Shown here: positions 14,050 to 20,212 of the stretch, in pieces | How positions within the stretch are numbered: the stretch's first letter is position 1 | How the letters are laid out: every line of letters begins with the position of its first letter | NCBI GenBank assembly: GCA_035525455.1 | Contig: DATLEF010000021.1 | Coordinates: 1-20,212, forward strand | DNA from: JAQGMV01 sp035525455 | GTDB taxonomy: Bacteria > Pseudomonadota > Gammaproteobacteria > Burkholderiales > SG8-41 | Length of the DNA stretch: 20,212 bases | Reading direction: 5' to 3' | Made by a program: the position numbers and the translations under genes | Notes under the pieces: generated by a model | What the model was told of the DNA's origin: nothing | Seen by the model: only the letters and a program-made list of their open reading frames with translations | Database searches by the model: none

Positions 14050-15483
14050 GTGAACCAGCACAAGGAGCACGTAGGTCGGCGTCTCAGTTCAGACGTCTTC
14101 CGGCTCGCGCTCGACGTTTCAGCGGATCTCATCTACATCGTGGATGCGGTAACCGCGCGCATCGTGGAAATCAACCAAACCATCTGTCAGGAGCTCGGCT
14201 ACTCGCGCGATGAGCTGCTGAACATGCACGGTTACGAGATCACCACAGCTGAGCCTTTAGTCGCAAAGCGCCGTCTTGCCCATCTGGTAGCCACTCGGCC
14301 GCGCTCAAAAAGCAGCAACATGGTACTGCGACGTAAGGATGGCACCGTCCTTACGGTAGAGGTCAATCGCCGCGCTGTCATGATCCGCAAACAACCCTAC
14401 ATGATTGCCATCGCTCGCGATATCACCAACCGTTTGCGGGCAGAAGAAGCGCTGAGGAAAAGCGAAGAGCGTTTCGCCTTGTTCATGAAACACATGCCGG
14501 GACCCGTTTTTATCAAGGATGACAAAGGTCGATATATCTACGCGAATCCGACATGCGCGCTTTCGCAACGTGTAGGTCCGGACGAATGGGCTGGAAAAAC
14601 GGATGAAGAACTTTTCCCAGCTGAGACCGCGCAGCAATTCAGGACGAATGACAGCAACGCGCTGCAGGGCGGCACGCCGATGCATGGCATCGAAACGGTC
14701 GAATGGCCTGACGAGACACGCTATTACATTGTCAGCAGGTTCCCTATTCCCGATTCGGGTGGCCCCCCTCTGCTTGGCGGCGCCGCTCTGGACATCACCG
14801 AGCTCAAACGTACGGAGGAAGCGCTAAGACACAGCGAGCAGCAGCTGCGAATCGTTATCGAAGATCGCGAACGGCTGGCTCGCGACCTGCACGACAACAT
14901 CGTGCAGTCGATCTTCGCCATTGGAATGACTTTGGAACATGAGCGCGGGGTCGTTCGTGAACAGCCGGAACACGTCGCGTCGACGCTCGCCGACGCAATC
15001 GATCGCCTGAACGGGGTCATTGCCCAAGTTCGCGGCTATATCGAAGCTTCGCACGGGCACGCGGTGAGCAGCCAGGATCTGACGAGCAGGCTGCTGAGCC
15101 TCGTGCGCGCCTTTGAAGCAGCCGGCAAGCCTCAATTCAAATTCGATGTAGATCCTCTCGCACTGGCTCACCTCGCGCCACACGAGACCGAGCACGTACT
15201 TCAGATCGCTCGCGAGGCGTTGAGCAATGCGGCACGCCATGCGCATGCGCAATCGGCGACACTCACGATCAGGCGGCGCGACGGCGGTGTCGAAGTGGAA
15301 GTAGCCGACGACGGCGCAGGATTTGATCCGATTCAGGCCGGCTCGCAAGGGCACGGCCTGTCCAATATGCATACACGCGCGCGGCAAATGGGTGCCCAGC
15401 TGGTAGTGCATGCCATCCCCGGAGCAGGAACGCGTGTCCATCTGTACATCTCACCGAGTGCTGAACGCGATGTCGTCGCCTGA
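14050..15483 (+). CDS. PAS-PAS sensor histidine kinase, HisKA_3 (NarL/DevS-type)
   Basis: The 477-aa soluble kinase probably phosphorylates the regulator encoded next. PAS1 (about residues 15-130) contains IVEINQTICQELGYSRDEL and ends IARDITNRLRAEEAL. PAS2 (about 140-255) contains FIKDDKGRYIYANPTCA and ends ALDITELKRTEEAL. The dimerisation domain has the HisKA_3 box ERLARDLHDNIVQSIF with phosphoacceptor His281. The ATPase domain shows an N box at EALSNAARHA (Asn392), DDGAGFDP and GHGLSNMHTRA. No transmembrane segments are present, so it senses a cytoplasmic signal; ligand or cofactor (heme, flavin or none) cannot be read from sequence. The GTG start at 14050 has GAGG 6 bases upstream. It overlaps the regulator gene by 14 bases. 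Confidence 0.93.
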   Translation: MNQHKEHVGRRLSSDVFRLALDVSADLIYIVDAVTARIVEINQTICQELGYSRDELLNMHGYEITTAEPLVAKRRLAHLVATRPRSKSSNMVLRRKDGTVLTVEVNRRAVMIRKQPYMIAIARDITNRLRAEEALRKSEERFALFMKHMPGPVFIKDDKGRYIYANPTCALSQRVGPDEWAGKTDEELFPAETAQQFRTNDSNALQGGTPMHGIETVEWPDETRYYIVSRFPIPDSGGPPLLGGAALDITELKRTEEALRHSEQQLRIVIEDRERLARDLHDNIVQSIFAIGMTLEHERGVVREQPEHVASTLADAIDRLNGVIAQVRGYIEASHGHAVSSQDLTSRLLSLVRAFEAAGKPQFKFDVDPLALAHLAPHETEHVLQIAREALSNAARHAHAQSATLTIRRRDGGVEVEVADDGAGFDPIQAGSQGHGLSNMHTRARQMGAQLVVHAIPGAGTRVHLYISPSAERDVVA

Positions 15484-16144
15484 AGTCAGCGCCCCGCGCG
15501 CACTGCTGGTCGACGATCACGAGCTCGTGCGTCTCAGTACGCGCGTCGCACTGGAACACGCCGGAGTCGACGTCGTGGGCGAAGCCGGCACGATCGCGGA
15601 GGCCGTAGATGCAGCAGCCCTGACAAGGCCCGATATTGTTCTGCTCGATGTTCGGCTGCCTGACGGAAGCGGTGTCGATGCCTGTCCACGTATACGCGCC
15701 GTGAGTCCGAAAAGCCGCATTCTTTTTCTGAGCGCCTATCAGGACGAAGCTGCCATGTTCGCGACAGCGTTCGCAGTGGCGGATGGGTACATCCTGAAGG
15801 ACATAGGAATCCAGGATCTCGTGCAGGCGATAGGCCTTACCGTCAGGGGACTCTCTGTGGTTACGCCCAAAGCCCGGCGTCCGATGGTCGCGCGTCTGCT
15901 ATCGGCTGCCGAGTCCGATCACGCCGCGCATAAGCTGTCACAGCAGGAACGACGCACGCTCGCGTTCGTGGCCCAGGGCAAGACAAACAAGGAAATTGCA
16001 GCCGCGATGGGGTTGTCGCCCACGACCGTCAAGAATTACCTCAGCCGCATTTTTCAAAAAATGGGCGTCACGCGACGTGCGGAGGCCGTTGCCTCACGCA
16101 GCCCACTGCGCTATCAGCCGCCCGGGAGCGAACCAAAGGAATAG
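15470..16144 (+). CDS. NarL/DevR-family response regulator (REC + LuxR HTH)
   Basis: The 224-aa DNA-binding regulator is the likely partner of the overlapping kinase. The receiver domain has the acidic pair in LLVDDHELV (Asp15, Asp16), phospho-acceptor Asp60 in IVLLDVRLPDGSG, Ser88 and Lys110 (GYILKDIG). The LuxR-type helix-turn-helix is LSQQERRTLAFVAQGKTNKE onward (about residues 156-207), with GLSPTTVKNYLSRIFQKMGV as recognition region, resembling DevR/DosR proteins. The start ATG at 15470 lies inside the kinase gene; GTG 15458 is an alternative. A frame extending up to 15410 is kinase sequence read out of frame. Targets are unknown. Confidence 0.94.
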   Translation: MSSPEVSAPRALLVDDHELVRLSTRVALEHAGVDVVGEAGTIAEAVDAAALTRPDIVLLDVRLPDGSGVDACPRIRAVSPKSRILFLSAYQDEAAMFATAFAVADGYILKDIGIQDLVQAIGLTVRGLSVVTPKARRPMVARLLSAAESDHAAHKLSQQERRTLAFVAQGKTNKEIAAAMGLSPTTVKNYLSRIFQKMGVTRRAEAVASRSPLRYQPPGSEPKE

Positions 16145-16179
16145 GGTCATTCGGCTCTAGGCCTCCTGACTGATTTCGC

Positions 16180-16194
16180 TACACCGCTGGTGTA
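16180..16194. terminator. Small hairpin after the response regulator gene
   Basis: TACACC, GCT, GGTGTA forms a perfect 6-bp stem 36 bases after the stop. It has no T-run, so it may be a weak terminator or a dimeric binding site. Confidence 0.3.
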
Positions 16195-16380
16195 AACCTC
16201 GGTACGAGCTGTTACCAGCGCGAACCTGCGCCATGAATATAAAGCGCGACCGCGGGTGGCTCCGCGCCACGGCGAGCACGTTCAGACGCAACCAGCCGAC
16301 TACGCTTCGTGGGGTCACTCACGAAGGCCCCTGCAGCGCATGACGCGCCTGCACGCATATCGCTACTCCGGTCGGTCTCG

Positions 16381-18261
16381 ATGACTACGCGCTTCGAGCA
16401 GCTGCACCTCGACGAATCGCCCGACGCCGTCGTCGCCACGACGACTGACGGCACGGTGCTCTATTGGAGCCGTGGCGCCGAAGCGATTTTCGGATATGCG
16501 AGGAGCGAAGTCCTCGGGCGCGCTCTTGCCGAGATCATCGTGCCGCACGACCGGGTGGAGGAAGAACGACACATCCTTACCGAAGTGGTCGCCGCGGGCA
16601 TTCTGACTTACGAGTCGGTCCGGCGCCGCAAAGACGGCACCGGCATTTATGTAGACGTCTCGAGCAAAGTCATTTTCGACGCGAGCGGCAACATCGACTT
16701 CGTTCTCTCGAGCCAGAAAGACGTCACGCAACTCAAAGTCCCGCGCGAAGCGAAGCTCGTCGAAGCGCGCTTCCGCGACCTGCTCGAGTCGATGCCGGAC
16801 GCCATCGTGATGGTGAACGCCACGGGCCGTATCGTCATCTCCAACAGGCACGCCGAAACGCTGTTTGGCTACAAGAGCGCCGAGTTGCGCGGGAAGCCGG
16901 TCGAGATCCTGTTGCCTGAACGATTTCGGCCTTCACATGCGGGTCATCGTGCAAACTATTTTGCACAACCGCGCACCCGCACGATGGGCATCGGCCTCGA
17001 GCTCTATGGCCTGCGCAAGGATGCTACCGAATTCCCGGTCGAAATCAGCCTGAGCCCGCTCGAGACCGATGAGGGCACGCTCATCATGAGCGCGATTCGC
17101 GACATTACCGTGCGAAAACAAGCCGAGCAGAAATTCAAAGGGCTTCTTGAGGCTGCACCGGATGCGATCATTATCGTGGACCGCAAGGGCGACATCGTGC
17201 TCGTCAATTCGCAGACCGAAAAGCTATTCGGTTACTCGCGCGACGAGCTGCTTCTGCAGAAAATCGAGCTGCTCCTGCCCGAGCGTTACAGGAGCCAGCA
17301 TCCACATCACCGCAACAGCTTCTTCGACGATCCGCGCGTGCGGCCGATGGGCGTGGGGCTGGAGCTCTATGGGCGACGCAAGGACGGGACCGAATTCCCC
17401 ATCGAAATCAGCCTGAGCCCGCTGGAGACGGAGGACGGGGTGCTGGTATCGAGCGCGATCCGCGATATCACCGAGCGCAAGGCGTTCGAGCGCGAGCTGC
17501 AGCAGAAGAACATCGAGCTCGAAAATGCTAACCGCGCAAAAGACCACTTTCTTGCGAGCATGAGCCACGAGCTCCGCACACCGCTCAACGCCATCATCGG
17601 GTTCACGGGCACGCTCTTGATGAAGTTGCCCGGACCGCTGACCGGAGATCAGGAGAAGCAACTCAAGACGGTGCAGTCGAGCTCGAGACATCTGCTCGCG
17701 CTCATCAACGATCTCCTCGACGTGGCGAAAATCGAGGCCGGCAAATTCGAGCCCCACCTTGAGCCGGTCGAATGCCAGGACTTGCTCGACGAGGTCGTTG
17801 CATCGCTGCGGCCGCAAGCCGACCGCAAAGGGCTTGCATTCGATGCGACGATGCCGGCGCGGGAAGTCGTCGTGCACACCGATCGCCGGGCACTCAGTCA
17901 AATCGTTATCAATCTCACCGGCAACGCGCTCAAGTTCACCGAGAAAGGTGGCGTGCACATCGTCCTGACGCAATGCGAGATCGACGGCAAAGCGGCAATC
18001 CAGATCAGTGTCGAGGACACAGGAATAGGTATCCAACCTGCCGATCAGACGACGCTTTTCACGCCATTCTCTCAGGTGCCGTCATCGAGCGCCGTGCCGC
18101 GCCAGGGCAGCGGCCTTGGATTGCACCTGAGCCAGAAGCTGGCCGAGGCGCTGGGCGGAACCATCAGCTTCGAGAGCGAATGGGGAAAAGGCAGCACGTT
18201 CAGGTTGTCCCTGGTCGGCGCTGACGTGGCGATGGCAGCGGCGAAACGATCCGTATCGTAA
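16381..18261 (+). CDS. Triple-PAS soluble sensor histidine kinase (HisKA class)
   Basis: The 626-aa product has PAS1 (about 8-118; SPDAVVATTTDGTVLYWSRG), PAS2 (about 126-245) and PAS3 (about 252-368). PAS2 and PAS3 are close repeats: both carry the LLPER, MGxGLELYG, RKD, EFPxEISLSPLET and SAIRDIT segments. The kinase core has the H box FLASMSHELRTPLNAIIGF with His396, N box INLTGNALKFTEKG (Asn515), DTGIGI (546-551), FTPFSQV and GSGLGLHLSQKLAEALGG. No receiver domain or membrane segment is present. I chose ATG 16381; a GTG at 16309 would add 24 residues without PAS similarity, and neither has a strong ribosome site. The nearby NarL-type regulator is not the usual partner of this kinase class. 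Its phosphoacceptor segment is nearly repeated in the next gene. Confidence 0.92.
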   Translation: MTTRFEQLHLDESPDAVVATTTDGTVLYWSRGAEAIFGYARSEVLGRALAEIIVPHDRVEEERHILTEVVAAGILTYESVRRRKDGTGIYVDVSSKVIFDASGNIDFVLSSQKDVTQLKVPREAKLVEARFRDLLESMPDAIVMVNATGRIVISNRHAETLFGYKSAELRGKPVEILLPERFRPSHAGHRANYFAQPRTRTMGIGLELYGLRKDATEFPVEISLSPLETDEGTLIMSAIRDITVRKQAEQKFKGLLEAAPDAIIIVDRKGDIVLVNSQTEKLFGYSRDELLLQKIELLLPERYRSQHPHHRNSFFDDPRVRPMGVGLELYGRRKDGTEFPIEISLSPLETEDGVLVSSAIRDITERKAFERELQQKNIELENANRAKDHFLASMSHELRTPLNAIIGFTGTLLMKLPGPLTGDQEKQLKTVQSSSRHLLALINDLLDVAKIEAGKFEPHLEPVECQDLLDEVVASLRPQADRKGLAFDATMPAREVVVHTDRRALSQIVINLTGNALKFTEKGGVHIVLTQCEIDGKAAIQISVEDTGIGIQPADQTTLFTPFSQVPSSSAVPRQGSGLGLHLSQKLAEALGGTISFESEWGKGSTFRLSLVGADVAMAAAKRSVS

Positions 18262-18265
18262 AAGC

Positions 18266-20212
18266 GTGACGAGCGGCGACCAAACGAGAGCGATCGGCAA
18301 GCTTCACGTTCGCCACGTGCTCGCCGGGCTTCTCGTTGTGCTGGGCGCCGCCGTCATGATCGGCTGGCTCGCACGCATGCCGTGGTTGGTCCAGATATTC
18401 CCAGAGTTGCGTCCGATGACGTTCGCCACGGCGCTCAGCTTCCTGGTGATCGGGGTCGCGTTGATATTGCCCCGCATTGCTGAATGGAGCGCAGCTATCC
18501 AACCAGTTGTGGGTGGCAGCGTAATTCTTCTGGCCGGTGCAATGTTGGCCGAGCACCTGACCGGCATCGATCTCGGGGTCGACCTCCACGCGCTGCATGC
18601 CTGGTTCTCCAGCACGACTCCGCACGCGGGAAGGATGGCCCCTAACACGGCTCTCGCGTTCATACTCATCGGGGCTACGTTGATTTTGCTGCCCCGCATT
18701 CGCAGCGCATTCAGCGCGAATGTCACGGGTGCGCTCATTTTCGGAATCGTTGCCATCGGGCTCATGGGCCTGATCGGCTATCTGTTCGACATCGAATTCA
18801 TCTACAGCTGGCACGGCTACTGGAGCATGGCTTTGGCGACCGCGCTCGGCGTCAGCATTACAGGCGTGGCGCTGCTGCTGTCGTATCGCGATCTGTCCTG
18901 GTATCGCGCGCGTATCGTCTCGAAGCCCGAAGAGCACATCGCGATAATTGGCGCCGCGTGTCTGACGGTGGTTGCTCTCGCCGCGGGCCTGATCGGCTTT
19001 GTGGTGATGTGGCAGCGCGCCGAGGAGAACTTCGAACACACGCTTACGGTAGCGCTGCGCCATCGCGCGCAGCTGTTCCAGAGTGTGCTCGAGTTGCGCT
19101 CCGACAATGCCGCACTCGTCGTCGCGCGCCCGCAGCTCCCTGGGCGAATCCGGACGATCGCTCGCGATCCTGGCGACGCGAAGGTTCGTGAACAACTCGC
19201 CAACATGGCAGAGAGTTTCATCAGGAGCGGGTTCAGCGGAATCGCCTTTTACGATTCCGGGGGCAATGAAGTCGCACGCGCCGGAACACTGGTGGCGAAT
19301 CCCGCGCTGCATGCACGCCTGAAAACGCGCTACGAATCGGACCTCTTATGGGCCGATCGGCTCTTATTGCGTGTGCGCGCGCCGATCGTGGACGGCGCGG
19401 AAACCGTTGGAATTGCTTTGACGGAGCAGGACCTGCCGACCCTCACGCGCCTGCTTACGGGGATAGAAGGCCTCGGCGAGACGGGCGACGGCGGCTTATG
19501 CGCCGCGAGCAGCGAACGAATGCTCGGATGCTTCCCTCAGCGTTTGCGCAGGACACCGATGTTCGCGCCGGATAGGCGCAACGGCGAGCTCATTCCAGTC
19601 GCGCGAGCAATCGCCGGCCAGGCCGCTACAGCGCGTCTCGTGGATTACCGGGGCAAAAGAGTGATTTCGGTCTACGGCCCCGTAGGGACTCTCGGCCTCG
19701 GCATGTCGCTCAAGATCGACATCGAGGAAATCTACGCGCCGGTGCGCAGGCGTTTGCAGGCTTTCGCGCCACTTTTGATCGCACTGATCGTGGCAGGGGC
19801 GCTGATATTGCGGCTGCAGATCAAGCCCTTGGTAGGCGAGCTCGTGCGCTCCCGCGAGGACCTTGCGAAAGCAAACGAAGCAAAGGATCGCTTTCTGGCA
19901 AACATGAGCCATGAGCTGCGCACGCCGCTCAACGCCATCATCGGTTTTACAGGCACGCTGCTCATGAAGCTGGCGGGCCCGCTTAACGCGGACCAGGAGA
20001 AGCAACTGCGGACGGTGCAATCGAGCTCGAGGCATTTGCTGGTGCTGATCAACGACGTGCTCGATGTTACGAAGATCGAAGCGGGAAAATTCGAGCCGAG
20101 AGTGGAGCGGGTAGCCTGTCGAAAGCTCGCCGAAGAAGCTTTCGCTGCGCTGCGCCCGGAAGCGATACGCAAGGGACTGACATTCGACCTGTCGCTGCCG
20201 GACGAGGAAATC
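18266..20212 (+). CDS. Membrane-bound sensor histidine kinase with periplasmic sensor (3' end outside window)
   Basis: From GTG 18266 the frame is open for 649 codons to the edge. The N-terminal third is hydrophobic, about seven membrane helices, with two similar segments (RPMTFATALSFLVIGVALIL and APNTALAFILIGATLILL) suggesting an internal duplication. A probable periplasmic domain follows (about residues 250-485) with NFEHTLTVALRHRAQLFQSV, GFSGIAFYDSGGNEVARAG and SVYGPVGTLGLGMSLKIDI, resembling CHASE/Cache-type sensors. A last helix (APLLIALIVAGALIL) leads to the H box FLANMSHELRTPLNAIIGF, phosphoacceptor His549. The ATPase domain is beyond the window except its first residues. It begins 4 bases after the preceding kinase stop, so the two are probably co-transcribed. 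The ligand is unknown; no strong ribosome site is seen. Confidence 0.88.
   Translation, partial: MTSGDQTRAIGKLHVRHVLAGLLVVLGAAVMIGWLARMPWLVQIFPELRPMTFATALSFLVIGVALILPRIAEWSAAIQPVVGGSVILLAGAMLAEHLTGIDLGVDLHALHAWFSSTTPHAGRMAPNTALAFILIGATLILLPRIRSAFSANVTGALIFGIVAIGLMGLIGYLFDIEFIYSWHGYWSMALATALGVSITGVALLLSYRDLSWYRARIVSKPEEHIAIIGAACLTVVALAAGLIGFVVMWQRAEENFEHTLTVALRHRAQLFQSVLELRSDNAALVVARPQLPGRIRTIARDPGDAKVREQLANMAESFIRSGFSGIAFYDSGGNEVARAGTLVANPALHARLKTRYESDLLWADRLLLRVRAPIVDGAETVGIALTEQDLPTLTRLLTGIEGLGETGDGGLCAASSERMLGCFPQRLRRTPMFAPDRRNGELIPVARAIAGQAATARLVDYRGKRVISVYGPVGTLGLGMSLKIDIEEIYAPVRRRLQAFAPLLIALIVAGALILRLQIKPLVGELVRSREDLAKANEAKDRFLANMSHELRTPLNAIIGFTGTLLMKLAGPLNADQEKQLRTVQSSSRHLLVLINDVLDVTKIEAGKFEPRVERVACRKLAEEAFAALRPEAIRKGLTFDLSLPDEEI

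Noticed and set aside
18200..19312. 370-aa minus-strand open frame opposite the third kinase
   Set aside because: Low-complexity polar shadow frame; the plus strand shows a membrane sensor kinase continuing into a HisKA box.
1..20212. CRISPR arrays, tRNA or rRNA genes, insertion sequences, phage genes
   Set aside because: I saw no regularly spaced repeats, no tRNA cloverleaf with a convincing T-loop, no transposase or integrase and no rRNA-like stretch.

Overview
GC-rich bacterial DNA, most likely from a betaproteobacterium (Burkholderiales-like). The evidence is two tandem TctC/Bug-type periplasmic binding proteins, a Ccm System I cytochrome c maturation cluster, a HemY-type protoporphyrinogen oxidase and many PAS sensor kinases. 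The taxon is inferred from gene content only.

Region 1 (1-7553) is a heme and cytochrome c block. On the minus strand, ccmC-D-E-F-G-H-I runs as one tightly packed operon, with 4-base stop/start overlaps at C/D, D/E, E/F and H/I. A plus-strand hemG/hemY-type oxidase gene (475-1851) separates it from ccmA, which is on the minus strand and cut by the left edge; ccmB is not seen and presumably lies beyond it. Together these genes make protoporphyrin, pass heme through CcmABCD to the CcmE chaperone, and ligate it to apocytochrome c through CcmF/H/I, with CcmG supplying reductant.

Region 2 (7643-8119) holds the most notable item. It is a DUF411 (CopG-like) periplasmic metal-binding or redox protein, transcribed divergently from ccmC. 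Its reading frame is intact apart from one TGA, which sits exactly where the family has the first Cys of the CGCC motif. Ten bases after the TGA begins a fully paired 10-bp hairpin with a 5-base loop, in the position and with the geometry of a bacterial SECIS element. A selenocysteine (UGCC) version of DUF411 is therefore a serious possibility. The alternative is a nonsense mutation or sequencing error.

Region 3 (8153-13662, minus strand) carries a Ntn-fold gamma-glutamyltransferase family gene, two tandem TctC/Bug solute-binding protein genes, an unrecognised 345-aa protein, and a GNAT acetyltransferase whose start overlaps the stop of the 345-aa gene. REP-like palindromes occupy the gaps around the binding-protein genes.

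Region 4 (14050-20212, plus strand) is a signal-transduction block. It contains a PAS-PAS HisKA_3 kinase overlapping a NarL/DevR-type response regulator, a soluble triple-PAS HisKA kinase, and a membrane-bound HisKA kinase cut by the right edge. The last two share nearly the same dimerisation/phosphoacceptor segment and look like duplicates. Their class differs from that of the NarL-type regulator, so their output partners are probably elsewhere.
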